From Kitasatospora sp. NBC_00315 (GTDB lineage: Bacteria > Actinomycetota > Actinomycetes > Streptomycetales > Streptomycetaceae), in assembly GCF_041435095.1 (NCBI RefSeq), contig NZ_CP108025.1, forward strand, positions 3,162,001 to 3,226,000: a stretch of DNA of 64,000 nucleotides, written 5' to 3'. Positions 42,550 through 52,558 of this stretch are shown in pieces (positions within the stretch are counted from its first letter, which is position 1; each line of letters opens with the position of its first letter). The position numbers and the translations under genes are program-made. The notes below the pieces were generated by a model. The model was not told where the DNA came from. It did not search any database and saw only the letters and a list, made by a program, of their open reading frames with translations.

Positions 42550-43539
42550 TCAGCAGACCTCCTCCAGGTCGCGGTAGGCGCGGCTGCCGGGGGCGGCCGC
42601 CACCCAGCGGTCGAGGAGCGTGCGCACCAGCGTGGCCGGCGCCGCGATGCCGCACTCGCGCTCGGCGAGCCAGGCCAGCCCGCCGGCGCCCTGGCTGAGG
42701 TGGCTCAGGTGCCCGGGGTGGGCGGCGTCGCCGTCGTCGTGCGGGTCGTGGTGGGCGGTGCGGCCGTCGTCGGTGGGCATCCGGCTCTCCGAACACGCCC
42801 GGCAGAGCAGCCGGACGGAGGACGTCCAGTCCTCGGCCGCGTACCCGGCGTCCGCCACCAGCCGCTCCAGGGCGTCCCGGTCCCCGGCCGTGGCCGCGTG
42901 CAGCAGCACCACGTAGGTGGGGACGGGGGACGGCGCCCACAGCTCGATCTCGTCGAAGACGGGGTAGGCCGCGCCGTCCGCGACCCGCTCGCCGTGCGGG
43001 GCGCCGTCGTGCAGCACCACCTCGCCCCAGCGGCGGCCGGAGGACGGCAGCGGGATGGACAGCACCTCGATCCGGGCCGGGTCGAGCCGCCGGCCCCAGA
43101 CCACCTCGGACTCGCCCTCCGGGGAGAGCCGCACCGGCGTGGTGCCGAGATCCAGGCTGACCGGGCCGGAGGTCGGCGCACCCGCGCGGCCGGGAAGCCT
43201 GAGCCCGTACGCCTGCCAGGCGCGGTGGGCCAGCGGCCAGTCCTGCAGGGCCGTGGCGGTGATGCCGAGGTTCCACCAGTCGGCGGCGCCGTGCTCGCGG
43301 TCGAGCAGGGCCACCGCGCGCAGGCCGGCGGCCCTGGCCTGCTCCCAGTCCCGGCGGAACTTGTGCAGGAGCGCCAGGTTGAACCAGGAGTCGGAGAGCC
43401 AGGGCTCCAGATCGGCGGCCATCACGAGCAGCGCGCCGGCGTCCTCGTAGCGGCCGTCACCGATCAGCGTGAAGGCCCGGTCGGTCGTCTGCCGCCAGGT
43501 GGCGGACGGCCGGTGCCGTGTCCGGTGGAAGATCCTCAC
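42550..43539 (-). CDS. TPR-containing protein of unknown function
   Basis: 329 aa. The first 110 residues read as two to three tetratricopeptide repeats (AFTLIGDGRYEDAGALLVMAADLEPW, SWFNLALLHKFRRDWEQARAAG, WWNLGITATALQDWPLAHRAW). The remainder has a beta-rich middle (VWGRRLDPARIEVLSIPLPS) and a C-terminal part with Cys, His and Asp clusters (LLCRACSES, HHDPHDDGDAAHPGHLSHL). GTG 43539 with GGGAC upstream. A conserved streptomycete type, to my recollection, but I know no function. The 212 bases upstream of it show no gene. Confidence 0.72.
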   Translation of the reverse strand: MRIFHRTRHRPSATWRQTTDRAFTLIGDGRYEDAGALLVMAADLEPWLSDSWFNLALLHKFRRDWEQARAAGLRAVALLDREHGAADWWNLGITATALQDWPLAHRAWQAYGLRLPGRAGAPTSGPVSLDLGTTPVRLSPEGESEVVWGRRLDPARIEVLSIPLPSSGRRWGEVVLHDGAPHGERVADGAAYPVFDEIELWAPSPVPTYVVLLHAATAGDRDALERLVADAGYAAEDWTSSVRLLCRACSESRMPTDDGRTAHHDPHDDGDAAHPGHLSHLSQGAGGLAWLAERECGIAAPATLVRTLLDRWVAAAPGSRAYRDLEEVC

Positions 43540-43751
43540 GTTCGTCCCTGCCGTCGTCGTCCGCTGAGTACCGCCGTGTTCCCGCTGGTTGCCGCACGGA
43601 CCGGCCCGGCCGCGGGGATTCCTGATCCCGCGCACCGTCCGTCCCGCACCACAGGCCCGCACCGCAAGTCCCGCACCGCGGGGCCCGGACCGCAAGCCCG
43701 GGCCCCGGACTCCACGTCCTGAACCCCGTGCCCCGGATCCGGTGTTCCACG

Positions 43752-45263
43752 CTACGACCGCATCCAACCACGGCCACCGCCGGCGGCGCTCCCCGCAGCC
43801 GGGCTTCGGGCGGGCTCGCGGGCCCTGCTGCCCATCCGGGCCAGTGCCTCGACCACCCGGGGGTCGTACGCCCGGCCGCGCTCCAGCCGGAGCAGTTCCA
43901 GGGCCTCCAGCCGGCCCGCCGGGTCGGGTACGCCCCGGCCCCGCGCCGCCGTCAGCAGGTCGTCGTGCGCGTTGGCGACCCGGATGATCCGCGCGGCCAG
44001 CGGCAGCGAGCGGTCCCAGCCGCCGTCCGGGCCCCGGCAGGGGTCGGCCAGCCGGGCGACCTGTTCGGCGACCCGGCGCGGCACCCCGGTGCGGCTGATC
44101 ACCTCGCTGCCCAGGCGTGCGATCCGCTGCTGCTCAGCCGTGGGGAGCAGCGCGGTGGCGCCGTCCGCAACGGGTTCGACCAGCGACAGCTGGCCGATGT
44201 CGTGCATCAGCGCGGCATACTCCAGCAGGGCGAGTTCGCGGGTGCCCAGGCCCAGCTCGCGGCCGAGCGCGCAGGCGGTGTCGGCCACCCGGCGGGCGTG
44301 CCCGGGCGGGGTGTAGCCGGCCAGTTCGGTGGCGCGGGAGAGGGTCGCGATGGTCTGCCCGGTGGTGGCCCGGACGGCCGCCGCCCGGCGGAAGGAGACC
44401 TGTGCGAGCAGCAGCGGCGCGCAGAACAGCGGCAGCGCCCAGAGGCCGATCTCGCCGGCCGCCAGGCTCACCAGCATGCCGGTGGCGACGATCGCCGAGC
44501 CGATGCCCGGCAGCGCCCGCAGCTCGTCCTCCAGCGCGGCGGGCAGCCGCAGGCCGGTGCGGGCGCCGTGCAGGGCGGCTGCCAGCGTCGCGTCGCAGAG
44601 TGCGGCGAGGGCCGCCAGTACGGCCAGGAAGACCCCGTAGGCGGGGCCGGACAGCGGGAGCCGGTCGAGCAGGCCGTCGTTGTAGAGCGGCTGGAAGACG
44701 GCGCCCGCGAAGCCGACGGTGAGCAGCCGCCGGGCGGCGGTGTCCCGTCGGACGGGGTCGCCCCAGGGGCGCCCGACCCGGCGCCGCGGCGGCCGGGTCA
44801 GGACGGGGGCCAGCGCCTGCGGGAGGACGGCCAGCAGGCCGCCGGCCCCGGCGACCGCGACCACCTGCAGCACCCCGTGCGTGGTCGGCACCCCGCGCAG
44901 CGGGCCGAGCAGCGCGTACGCGAGGGCGGCGGCCGCTCCGATCGGCGCCTGCTCGCGATCCCCCGGCAGGGTGACCCGCACGCACTCGCCGACGGCGATC
45001 AGGACGGCGAAGGCGAGCGCGACCCGGGGCTGGGCCACACCGTGTGCCACGACCGAGGCGCAGGCAGCCGCCAGCAGGGCCGCGGCCAGCGCGTGCGCCA
45101 GCGGCGGCACGACGGCGGGCACCGCGCCGGTGCGGCGCGGCGCCCGGGCGCTCCGGCGCGAGCGGCGGTGCGCGGCGGGGTGGGAGCGGGGTGGGAGCGG
45201 GCGGGCGCCGCGCCGGGACGTCCGGGCGCCGGAACCGCGCGGTGGCCGGTGCGCGGGGCTCAT
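43752..45263 (-). CDS. Membrane HD-domain protein (degenerate HD-GYP type)
   Basis: 503 aa. A basic cytoplasmic head is followed by seven or so hydrophobic segments (about 55-75, 80-98, 112-125, 132-155, 180-195, 208-230, 255-290) and a C-terminal HD domain with LMHDIGQLSL (His354-Asp355). The GYP box and several downstream metal ligands of HD-GYP phosphodiesterases are not found, so activity on c-di-GMP is doubtful. The ATG overlaps the stop of the paralog upstream (ATGA), so both are one transcription unit. Both share the architecture of a membrane sensor with an HD output. Confidence 0.78.
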   Translation of the reverse strand: MSPAHRPPRGSGARTSRRGARPLPPRSHPAAHRRSRRSARAPRRTGAVPAVVPPLAHALAAALLAAACASVVAHGVAQPRVALAFAVLIAVGECVRVTLPGDREQAPIGAAAALAYALLGPLRGVPTTHGVLQVVAVAGAGGLLAVLPQALAPVLTRPPRRRVGRPWGDPVRRDTAARRLLTVGFAGAVFQPLYNDGLLDRLPLSGPAYGVFLAVLAALAALCDATLAAALHGARTGLRLPAALEDELRALPGIGSAIVATGMLVSLAAGEIGLWALPLFCAPLLLAQVSFRRAAAVRATTGQTIATLSRATELAGYTPPGHARRVADTACALGRELGLGTRELALLEYAALMHDIGQLSLVEPVADGATALLPTAEQQRIARLGSEVISRTGVPRRVAEQVARLADPCRGPDGGWDRSLPLAARIIRVANAHDDLLTAARGRGVPDPAGRLEALELLRLERGRAYDPRVVEALARMGSRAREPARSPAAGSAAGGGRGWMRS

Positions 45264-46720
45264 GCCGGCCCGGCCGACGGCACGCCGTCGCCCTGCGCGG
45301 GGATCCCGGCGGACCGGGCGCGGGCCGGCTCGGGGAGGCCGAGCGGGATGTCGGGCACCTCGCCGGCCCAGCCTCCGGGGGGCGGCAGCGCGGGCCGCCA
45401 GCCGTGCTCGCCGACCGCCGCGACCAGCGCCCGGACCATCACCGGGTCGAACTGGTCCCCCGCGCACCGCTCCAGCTCCGCGACCGCCTCGGCCACCGGA
45501 CGACCGCGCCGGTACGAGCGGGTGGAGGTCATCGAGTCGAAGGCGTCCGCGACCGAGATGATCCGGGCGAACTCCGGGATCCGCTCCCCCGCCAGCCCGC
45601 TCGGGTAGCCGCGGCCGTCCATCCGCTCGTGGTGGTGCAGGATCGCGGCGTGCGCCTCGCCGAGGAAGGCGATGCCGCGGACCAGGTCGTGGCCGTACAC
45701 CGGGTGGATCTCGACGGCCTGCCGCTCCTGGGCGGTGAGGGGGCCGTTGCGGCGCAGCAGCTCGGTGGCGACGCCGAGTTTGCCGACGTCGTGCAGGATC
45801 CCCGCGAAGCGCAGCGTCCGCAGCCGCTCGGGCTCCATCCCCAGCTGGCGGGCGATCAGCACCGAGGCCCGGCCGACCCGTTCGCTGTGGCCCCGGGTGT
45901 ACGCGTCCTTGATCTCGACGGCCTGCACCAGCGCCTGGACGGTCGCCTGGTGGGCCTCCCGCTCACGGTGCCCCTGGGCCAGCACCCAGGCCGAGATGGA
46001 GAGCGGCAGCAGGGCGAGCAGCGCCGCGAACGCCCCGTACGGGCCCTGCCAGAGCACCGCGACCATCAGCCCACCCGCCGCGTGCACCAGGACGGGCAGG
46101 CCGAGGGCGGCCGTCGCGTCGCGCAGCAGCACGGCCGGCGGGCGGCGCTCGGCCAGTGCCAGCATCAGGCCCACCAGTACGCCGTTGAGCAGGCAGAACA
46201 CCGCGACGGCGGCGAACGCGGGCGGCAGGGCGCCGGGGAAGCTGACGCCGAGCAGCAGGCGCGGGCCGCCCAGCAGGTGGAAGGCGCAGGCGGCGGCGAA
46301 GGCGGAGAGCGCGAGCTGGGCGGCGTTCCAGACCCGGCGGGGGGTGCTCGGCGCCGCCGCCGGCCAGGAGAGTGCGGCGGGGACGGCCACCAGGGCGGCG
46401 GCGGCGGGCGGCAGCATCAGGAGCCCGGCGAAGAGCACCGGGAAGAAGGCGCCCGCGCCCGCCCCGGCCGGGGGCGGCGGGGAGAGCGGCCGCCGGCCGG
46501 GCCTCCCGGCCCACAGTCGGCCCAGCAGGCGGGCGCAGGGCGTGGGCACACCCTGGGCGAGCGACTCCCAGCAGGAGTGCAGGAAGGCGAGCAGTCCGAG
46601 CTTGGGCCAGTCGACCGGGCCGCCGAGCCAGTGCGCCAGGCCGGCCGCGACGGAGCCCGGCAGCAGGGGGAGGGCGAGGCAGCAGGCGATCAGCGGCAGG
46701 GTGAGGGCGGGCAGGGCCAC
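45260..46720 (-). CDS. Membrane HD-GYP phosphohydrolase
   Basis: 486 aa. About seven hydrophobic segments (up to 248) precede an HD-GYP domain: His278, HD at 310-311 (ILHDVGKLG), His339/His344, HHHE at 362-365, GYP at 371-373 (MDGRGYPSG) and a late Asp392 (ISVADAFDSMTS). This complete set predicts hydrolysis of c-di-GMP or a similar nucleotide. GTG 46720 is the first start in frame; translation could begin earlier from a rare start, since the frame stays open upstream (LRPAALCYL). Coupled to the degenerate paralog by a 4-base overlap. Confidence 0.85.
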   Translation of the reverse strand: MALPALTLPLIACCLALPLLPGSVAAGLAHWLGGPVDWPKLGLLAFLHSCWESLAQGVPTPCARLLGRLWAGRPGRRPLSPPPPAGAGAGAFFPVLFAGLLMLPPAAAALVAVPAALSWPAAAPSTPRRVWNAAQLALSAFAAACAFHLLGGPRLLLGVSFPGALPPAFAAVAVFCLLNGVLVGLMLALAERRPPAVLLRDATAALGLPVLVHAAGGLMVAVLWQGPYGAFAALLALLPLSISAWVLAQGHREREAHQATVQALVQAVEIKDAYTRGHSERVGRASVLIARQLGMEPERLRTLRFAGILHDVGKLGVATELLRRNGPLTAQERQAVEIHPVYGHDLVRGIAFLGEAHAAILHHHERMDGRGYPSGLAGERIPEFARIISVADAFDSMTSTRSYRRGRPVAEAVAELERCAGDQFDPVMVRALVAAVGEHGWRPALPPPGGWAGEVPDIPLGLPEPARARSAGIPAQGDGVPSAGPA

Positions 46721-46774
46721 GAGGTAGCACAGCGCGGCGGGCCTCAGCCCGCACCGTCCGCGGCCGGCCCGGTC

Positions 46775-46870
46775 GTCGGCGGGGACGGTGCCGGCCCGGA
46801 CGTCGGCGGGGACGGTGCCGGCCCGGACGTCGGCGGGGACGGTGCCGGCCCGGACGTCGGCGGGGACGGA
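46775..46870. repeat. 27-base tandem repeat upstream of the HD-GYP gene
   Basis: Three identical 27-base copies (46775-46801, 46802-46828, 46829-46855), beginning GTCGGCGGGGACGGTGCCGG, and a partial fourth. Open frames cross it on both strands (nine-residue periods PPTSGPAPS on minus, VGGDGAGPD on plus), but neither looks like a supported gene. From 46871 to 47143 I see no gene either. Confidence 0.85.
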
Positions 46871-47143
46871 CCCGTCGGCGGGGCCGGCGGGCGCGGGTGC
46901 GTGGGCGGCGGGGGGTGCGTGGGCGGCGCCGGCGCGGCCGTCGCTGCCGCCGATGTCGGTGGCGATCTCGACCTCCCCCTGCAGCCCGCGCCGCCCTCGA
47001 TGCGTCGGGTGGCGCTGCGGCGGTGTCCGTCAGGAGAATAGGCCGCCGCTCCGGCGTGGCGACGCACGATCGCGCATTGCCCCGGCCGACACGGGGCCAA
47101 CTCACCCGAACGAGTGAAGCTCGCCCCGGGAGTGCGGGAGCAC

Positions 47144-47191
47144 GGGAACGGCGCGGGCCCCGGGAGTGCTCCCGGGGCCCGCGCCGTTCCC
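47144..47191 (-). terminator. Terminator of the sigR-rsrA operon
   Basis: A 23-bp inverted repeat (47144-47166 and 47169-47191) eight bases beyond the rsrA stop; the innermost pairs must open to form a loop. Confidence 0.85.
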
Positions 47192-47198
47192 GCTGCTT

Positions 47199-47612
47199 CT
47201 AGCGCTGCTCCGCCGTGCCGGCGGTCTCGGCGGCCGCGTACGGCGCCTGCGGACGGTGTTCGCCGGCGTCCGCCTCGATCACCGGCGCGGCCTGGACGAC
47301 CGCCCCGACCTCGACCGTGGTCTCGACCGACACCACAAGGGCCTCGCCCGGGTGCTCTCCCGCGCGGATCGAGTCGATCCTGGCCAGCACCTTGCCACGG
47401 AGGTCGGACGGGGTGTCGTCGCAGCCGCAGGAGCGCTTGATCAGCGCCTTGATCGCCTGTTCGAGCCCGTACTTCTCCAGGCAGGGCGAGCACTCCTCGA
47501 AGTGCACGCGCAGCTTGGCGCAGTCGCCCTCGGCCATCTCGTTGTCGAGGAATTCGTACAGGTGGTCGAGAACCTCGCCACACTCCGTGTCGTGCGGATC
47601 GCCGCAGCTCAT
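47199..47612 (-). CDS. rsrA: Zinc-dependent redox-sensing anti-sigma factor RsrA
   Basis: Binds and silences SigR until oxidation forms a disulfide. 137 aa. The ZAS motif is His37-x3-Cys41-x2-Cys44 (HFEECSPC), with Cys11 as the further redox cysteine and Cys3, Cys62 and Cys64 outside the core. The first 70 residues match S. coelicolor RsrA almost word for word ([18 protein letters not shown]). The C-terminal tail after residue 90 is about 30 residues longer than in that protein and Ala/Glu-rich. Its ATG overlaps the sigR stop (ATGA). Confidence 0.96.
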   Translation of the reverse strand: MSCGDPHDTECGEVLDHLYEFLDNEMAEGDCAKLRVHFEECSPCLEKYGLEQAIKALIKRSCGCDDTPSDLRGKVLARIDSIRAGEHPGEALVVSVETTVEVGAVVQAAPVIEADAGEHRPQAPYAAAETAGTAEQR

Positions 47613-48514
47613 GACCCCGCGCCCTTCGCTTCCTGCCCTGCCCCGGTGCCGGCCGGGACGAGCCCGCGCTCACGGGCGTAGTCCTCCAGCATGCCGCGCA
47701 GCTGACGGCGGCCACGGTGCAGTCGGGACATCACCGTACCGATGGGTGTGCCCATGATGTCCGCGATCTCCTTGTAGGCGAACCCCTCGACGTCCGCGAG
47801 ATAGACGGCGATCCGGAACTCCTCCGGGATGGCCTGGAGGGCGTCCTTCACGTCGCTGTCGGGCAGGTGGTCCAGCGCCTGGGTCTCCGCGGAGCGCAGA
47901 CCGGTCGACATGTGCGACTCGGCGCGGGCCAGCTGCCAGTCCTCGATCTCCTCGGCGGCCGTCCGCTGGGGCTCGCGCTGCTTCTTGCGGTACGAGTTGA
48001 TGAAGGTGTTGGTGAGGATGCGGTACAGCCAGGCCTTGAGGTTGGTGCCCTCGCGGAACTGGTGGAACGACGCGTACGCCTTCGCGAACGCCTCCTGGAG
48101 GAGGTCCTCGGCGTCGGCCGGGTTGCGGGTCATCCGCAGGGCCGCCGAGTACATCGGATCCAGGAAGCCCAGGGCGTCGCGCTCGAAGCGCTCCCGCCGG
48201 GTCGCTTCGCTCTCCTGCGCGGACACCCGGAAGGTGTCCTCGCCGATCGCCTCGGCCAGCTCCTCGCCGGTGAGCGCCTCACCCGTGGGCACGCCCTCGC
48301 TCGGGTCGGTACCCGGATCGGCCTCGTGCTCGGTCCCGACGACCGGACCCACCTCCTCGGCAGTGCGGGCTCGGCCCACGGCGGGCCGCCCCGAAATGGA
48401 GGATATCGGGCTGACGGGCTTCTCGCCCGCGACAAGCCAATCGGACCAGGTCGGCGAGAAGCCGTTCCCGACCGCGCGCTCGTCAGGCCGCTCGGGGCAC
48501 ACGATCGAACCCAT
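47609..48514 (-). CDS. sigR: Thiol-oxidative-stress sigma factor SigR (long isoform start)
   Basis: ECF-type sigma factor that controls thioredoxin, mycothiol and protein quality genes. Region 2 ([48 protein letters not shown]) and region 4 ([45 protein letters not shown]) are complete. The ATG at 48514 gives 301 aa; the GTG at 48352 (VGPVVGTE) corresponds to the short S. coelicolor SigR start. The 54 residues between, [20 protein letters not shown] and on, look coding and match in length the extension of the unstable isoform SigR'. A sigma-R promoter lies just upstream. Confidence 0.94.
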   Translation of the reverse strand: MGSIVCPERPDERAVGNGFSPTWSDWLVAGEKPVSPISSISGRPAVGRARTAEEVGPVVGTEHEADPGTDPSEGVPTGEALTGEELAEAIGEDTFRVSAQESEATRRERFERDALGFLDPMYSAALRMTRNPADAEDLLQEAFAKAYASFHQFREGTNLKAWLYRILTNTFINSYRKKQREPQRTAAEEIEDWQLARAESHMSTGLRSAETQALDHLPDSDVKDALQAIPEEFRIAVYLADVEGFAYKEIADIMGTPIGTVMSRLHRGRRQLRGMLEDYARERGLVPAGTGAGQEAKGAGS

Positions 48515-48556
48515 CTGCACTGCCTTTCCACCGGGTGCGAAGCTGACGAGGGTGTT

Positions 48557-48582
48557 AACCACACCGTCCCCGCCCGCATTCC
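48557..48582 (-). promoter_or_regulatory. Sigma-R-dependent promoter of sigR
   Basis: On the minus strand GGAAT (48582-48578), exactly 18 bases, GTT (48559-48557): the full sigma-R consensus. It lies 43 bases before the long-isoform ATG, so SigR activates its own longer form. Confidence 0.92.
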
Positions 48583-48600
48583 CGGGCCCCGGGCGACCGG

Positions 48601-49260
48601 TCAGCCGGGCCGCCGGACCAGCTCCAGCACCCAGTCGGCGACCGCGTCCGTGATCATCGCCAGCACCTCGGCCTGCCCGACCGGGGCCCGTTTGGGCACG
48701 TCGAAACCGTGACTGCCGTACGGGACGGCCACCAGCCGCCGGTCCGCCGGGAGCGCGGGGAACTCGGCCGGCCCGCCGAAGGGATCGGCGACGCTCTGCA
48801 CGACCAGGGCGGGCAGGGCGCAGTCCAGCAGTTCGTCCGCCCGGCTCTTCTCCGGCCGGCCCGGCGGGTGCAGCGGGAAGGCCAGGGCGACCACGCCGAT
48901 CGCACCGCTCGCCGCCCCGGTGCGGCAGGCCACCCGGGCGCCAGCGCTGCGCCCGCCGACCACCAGGGGCACTCCCTGGGCCAGCAGGTGGGCGGCGACC
49001 GGCGTCCAGCCCGCGTCCAGGGTCCTCGGCGCCGGCGCGAGCCGCTTGCCGGCCACCCGCCAGGGCTGCTCGACCAGGGCGACGGTGATCCCGAGCGGCG
49101 GCAGGGCGGCGGCCAGCGCCTGCAGGTCGCGGGCCTCGATGCCGCCGCCCGCGCCGTGGCCCAGGGCCAGCAGCGCCTCGGGGGGCGCCTCGGCCGGGGC
49201 CCAGGTGATCCGGGCGTCCCCGGCGGGCGTGGGGACCAGGGTGGGGGCGGGTGGGCGCAT
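48601..49260 (-). CDS. Alpha/beta-hydrolase (dienelactone-hydrolase-like)
   Basis: 219 aa. Nucleophile Ser in [10 protein letters not shown] (G-x-S-x-G), acid probably Asp in [11 protein letters not shown], His in [32 protein letters not shown] is typical of a subgroup of small cytoplasmic hydrolases found in actinomycetes (KANL3/Tex30-like). The ATG at 49260 is used; upstream sequence in frame is Arg- and Gly-rich and not protein-like. Substrate unknown. The stop lies just upstream of the sigR promoter. Confidence 0.83.
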   Translation of the reverse strand: MRPPAPTLVPTPAGDARITWAPAEAPPEALLALGHGAGGGIEARDLQALAAALPPLGITVALVEQPWRVAGKRLAPAPRTLDAGWTPVAAHLLAQGVPLVVGGRSAGARVACRTGAASGAIGVVALAFPLHPPGRPEKSRADELLDCALPALVVQSVADPFGGPAEFPALPADRRLVAVPYGSHGFDVPKRAPVGQAEVLAMITDAVADWVLELVRRPG

Positions 49261-49385
49261 ACGGCGGGCTCCGTGGCGGGTGGCGGAAGGTGTGGAGACG
49301 GGTGGTCGGGTGGTCGGGAGGCGGGAGGTCGGGACCACGAGGTCCGGAGGGGACGTCGCGGGGGCGGGATCGGACCAGGACTGGA

Positions 49386-50138
49386 TCAGAAGAGCGTGGT
49401 CACGAGTTCGTCCGGGCCGAGCGGCCGGGTCAGCTCCGGTCCGTTGTTGCGGATGCTGCCGACCGCGGCCGCGACCGGCTCGGCCCGCAGCGCACCGGCC
49501 GCGGGCGGCACGAGCAGCGCCCGCAGCTCCTCCGGGTCGGTCAGGCGCGGGTCGAGCCAGTCGTCGTACGCCGTCCGGTCCAGGAAGAGCGGCATCCGCT
49601 CGTGGATCGGGGCGAGCGACTCCTCGGCCGCGGTGGTGACGATGCTGCAGGTCACCAGCCAGGCGTCGGGGTGGCCCGCCGGGTGGGCCCGGTCGCGCCA
49701 GAACTCGTAGAGGCCGGCCAGGGCGAGCACCCCGCCGTCCGCCCGGCTGACGAAGTACGGCTGCTTCGGGGGCCTGCTGCCGCCGCCGGGCAGGGTCTGC
49801 CACTCGTAGTAGCCGTCGACCGGGAGGATGCAGCGCCGCGCGGCGAAGGCCTGCCGGTAGGACGGCTTCTCGTGGACGGTCTCGGCCCGGGCGTTGATCA
49901 TCTTGACCGCCGCCTCCGGGGATTTCGACCAGGCCGGCACCAGACCCCAGCGCAGCGCCCGCAGCTGGCGCACCGGCCGAGGCCCGCCCGCGGGCAGGCG
50001 CTCCAGCACCGCGAGGACCGGGCAGGTCGGCGCGACGTTCCAGCTCGGGGCGAGGGTCTCGGTGGGATCCCACAGCTCGACGCCGAAGATCTCGGCCAGG
50101 TCCTCGGGCCTCCTGGTGGAGGCGAAACGACCGCACAT
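49386..50138 (-). CDS. SRAP-domain protein (YedK/HMCES family)
   Basis: Forms a covalent thiazolidine cross-link with abasic sites in single-stranded DNA and shields them. 250 aa. Cys2 (MCGRFA) becomes the N-terminal nucleophile after Met removal; the other family positions are [21 protein letters not shown], Glu in DGYYEWQ, and His in [10 protein letters not shown]. Insertions such as [14 protein letters not shown] are modest. The start cannot move, since Cys must be residue 2. Between this gene and the hydrolase lie 125 bases without a gene. Confidence 0.93.
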   Translation of the reverse strand: MCGRFASTRRPEDLAEIFGVELWDPTETLAPSWNVAPTCPVLAVLERLPAGGPRPVRQLRALRWGLVPAWSKSPEAAVKMINARAETVHEKPSYRQAFAARRCILPVDGYYEWQTLPGGGSRPPKQPYFVSRADGGVLALAGLYEFWRDRAHPAGHPDAWLVTCSIVTTAAEESLAPIHERMPLFLDRTAYDDWLDPRLTDPEELRALLVPPAAGALRAEPVAAAVGSIRNNGPELTRPLGPDELVTTLF

Positions 50139-50418
50139 ACCGTCAGCTTGCCACGACCGCCGTGCCGGCGGCCCGTCCGTCCGGGACCTCGCCGTCGGAC
50201 CGGGAGAACCGACCACTGTCCCGGAGCCGTCCTGGCATGGGAGGCTGCCACCCCGGCGCGGCGCCACCCGGCACCGCCGGTGCGGTGCGCGGCGCGGCAG
50301 AGCGGCGGCGCTCCACGGCCGCGGCACGCCGGAGCGGCAGGACGGGCAGCGGCCCGCAGGCAGCAGGCAGCAGGCAGCACCAGGACAACGGGGCACGACC
50401 GGAGGCAGGGCCAGCGAC

Positions 50419-51147
50419 ATGGACGGACACAGCATCGCCGAGGTGTGGGACCGGGTCACCGGCACCCAGCCCGCCCCACCGGCCTGGATCGTCCTGGGCA
50501 GCGCCGGCGTCGCCCTGCTCGCGGTGCTGCCGCACCCGGTCTGGCGGCTCACCCGCAACGTGGTGACGATCGCGCACGAGGGCGGCCACGGCCTGGCCGC
50601 GCTGCTCACCGGGCGCCGGCTCTCCGGCATCCGACTGCACTCGGACACCTCGGGCCTGACCGTCTCCTCCGGCCGGCCCACCGGCCCCGGCATGATCCTC
50701 ACGGCCGCGGCGGGATACACCGCGCCCTCGCTGCTGGGCCTCGGCGGGGCCGCGCTGCTGGCGGCCGGGCGCATCACGGCACTGCTGTGGATCTCGATCA
50801 TCCTGCTGGCAGCCCTGCTGATCATGATCCGCAACGCCTTCGGGCTGCTCTCGGTGGTGGTCACCGGCGCCGCCTTCTTCCTGGTCTCCTGGTACGGCGG
50901 CAGCGAACTGCAGGCGGCCTTCGCATACCTCGGGATCTGGTTCCTGCTGCTCGGCGGGGTCCGTCCGGTGGCCGAGCTGCAGCGCAAGCGCCGGCACGGC
51001 GGGGCGCGCGACTCGGACGCGGACCAGCTGGCCAGGTTGACCGGGGTCGCCGCGATCGTGTGGGTGACGGTGTTCCTCGTGGTGGCCCTCGCTTCGCTGG
51101 CACTGGGCGGCAGTTGGCTGACCGGCCACGTCCCACCATTCGGGTAG
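50419..51147 (+). CDS. M50-like membrane zinc metalloprotease
   Basis: 242 aa. The zinc site is HEGGH in [25 protein letters not shown], close to the N-terminus within or next to a membrane helix; six hydrophobic segments follow. This is the M50B-type layout (small family, no PDZ domain). Such proteases cut membrane proteins, often anti-sigma factors, but no partner is visible here. The last ligand, usually an Asp or Glu in a later helix, is not obvious. ATG 50419 has GGAGG at an unusually long distance. Confidence 0.8.
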   Translation: MDGHSIAEVWDRVTGTQPAPPAWIVLGSAGVALLAVLPHPVWRLTRNVVTIAHEGGHGLAALLTGRRLSGIRLHSDTSGLTVSSGRPTGPGMILTAAAGYTAPSLLGLGGAALLAAGRITALLWISIILLAALLIMIRNAFGLLSVVVTGAAFFLVSWYGGSELQAAFAYLGIWFLLLGGVRPVAELQRKRRHGGARDSDADQLARLTGVAAIVWVTVFLVVALASLALGGSWLTGHVPPFG

Positions 51148-51187
51148 GCGCTGGGGCCGTTCCCGTACGGCCCCTAAACTGACCTCC

Positions 51188-52543
51188 ATGACCGACACTC
51201 TGTGGCCCGCCCCCGTCGCCACCGCCGCCGTCGACGCGACCGTCACCATCCCCGGCTCCAAGTCGGTCACCAACAGAGCGCTGGTGCTGGCCGCGCTGGC
51301 CGGTGAGCCCGGCTGGGTGCGCCGCCCGCTGCGCAGCCGCGACTCCCAGCTGATGGCCGACGGCCTGCGCGCGCTCGGCGTCGGCATCGAGGAGACGGTC
51401 AACAACACCACCGGCGGCAGCGGCGGCGGCGAGGCCTGGCGGGTCATCCCGGCCCCCGCGCTGCGCGGCCCGGCCCGGGTGGACGTGGGCAACGCCGGTA
51501 CGGTGATGCGCTTCCTGCCGCCGCTCGCGGTACTGGCCGACGGACCGGTCCACTTCGACGGCGACCCGCGCTCCTACGAGCGCCCCCAGCACGGTGTGAT
51601 CAACGCCCTGCGCGCGCTGGGCGCCCGGATCGACGACGGCGGCCGCGGGTCCTTCCCCCTGACCGTGCACGGCTCCGGCGCGCTGGACGGCGGCCCGGTG
51701 GAGCTGGACGCCTCCTCCTCCTCGCAGTTCGTCTCGGCCCTGCTGCTCTCCGGCGCCCGCTACAACCAGGGCGTGGAGGTGCGACACGTCGGCGGCCCGG
51801 TGCCCTCGCTCCCGCACATCCGGATGACCGTGGAGATGCTGCGCCTGGCGGGTGTGCAGGTCGACGCGCCGGAGGACGGCGGCGAGAAGGACGTCTGGCG
51901 GGTCACCCCCGGCGCACTGCTCGGCCGCGACATGGTGGTCGAGCCCGACCTCTCCAACGCCGCGCCGTTCTTCGCCGCCGCGCTGGTCACCGGCGGCCGG
52001 GTGGCCGTCCGGGACTGGCCCCGGCACACCACCCAGCCCGGCGACCAGCTGCGCGAGATCTACACCCGGATGGGTGGCAGCTGCCGGTTCTCCGACCTGG
52101 GCCTGGAGTTCACCGGCACCGGTCGGATCCACGGCATCGAGGCCGACCTGCACGACGTCGGCGAGCTCACCCCGGTGATCGCCGCGGTGGCGGCGCTGGC
52201 CGACTCCGAGTCCCACCTGTACGGCATCGCCCACCTGCGGCTGCACGAGACGGACCGGCTCGCCGCGCTCGCCAAGGAGATCAACGACCTGGGCGGCGAC
52301 GTCACCGAGACCGAGGACGGCCTGCGGATCCGTCCCCGTCCGCTGCGCGGAGGCGTCTTCCACACCTACGAGGACCACCGGCTGGCCACCGCCGCCGCCG
52401 TGCTGGGCCTGGCCGTGCCCGGCGTCGAGGTGGAGAACGTCGCCACCACCGCCAAGACCCTGCCGGACTTCCCGAAGATGTGGCACGACCTGCTCGCGGG
52501 GGTGGACGCCGACGCCGGCGAAGGGGCGGCGGCGAGGGCCTGA
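51188..52543 (+). CDS. aroA: 3-phosphoshikimate 1-carboxyvinyltransferase (EPSP synthase)
   Basis: Sixth step of the shikimate pathway, 451 aa. [10 protein letters not shown] at 22-31 with Lys25, [16 protein letters not shown] (phosphoenolpyruvate site; Val instead of the Ala in the common GTAMR), [12 protein letters not shown], and [15 protein letters not shown] with the catalytic acidic and basic residues. TAAACT (51175-51180) lies seven bases before the ATG and there is no ribosome binding site, so translation is probably leaderless. rsgA follows after 15 bases, an arrangement kept in many actinomycetes. Confidence 0.96.
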   Translation: MTDTLWPAPVATAAVDATVTIPGSKSVTNRALVLAALAGEPGWVRRPLRSRDSQLMADGLRALGVGIEETVNNTTGGSGGGEAWRVIPAPALRGPARVDVGNAGTVMRFLPPLAVLADGPVHFDGDPRSYERPQHGVINALRALGARIDDGGRGSFPLTVHGSGALDGGPVELDASSSSQFVSALLLSGARYNQGVEVRHVGGPVPSLPHIRMTVEMLRLAGVQVDAPEDGGEKDVWRVTPGALLGRDMVVEPDLSNAAPFFAAALVTGGRVAVRDWPRHTTQPGDQLREIYTRMGGSCRFSDLGLEFTGTGRIHGIEADLHDVGELTPVIAAVAALADSESHLYGIAHLRLHETDRLAALAKEINDLGGDVTETEDGLRIRPRPLRGGVFHTYEDHRLATAAAVLGLAVPGVEVENVATTAKTLPDFPKMWHDLLAGVDADAGEGAAARA

Positions 52544-52558
52544 GCGGAGACTGGGCAC

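Noticed and set aside
46744..47082. Pro/Thr-rich minus-strand frame with PPTSGPAPS repeats
   Set aside because: No convincing start or ribosome binding site, no recognisable domain, and the plus strand also stays open across the repeat. Kept as a repeat only.
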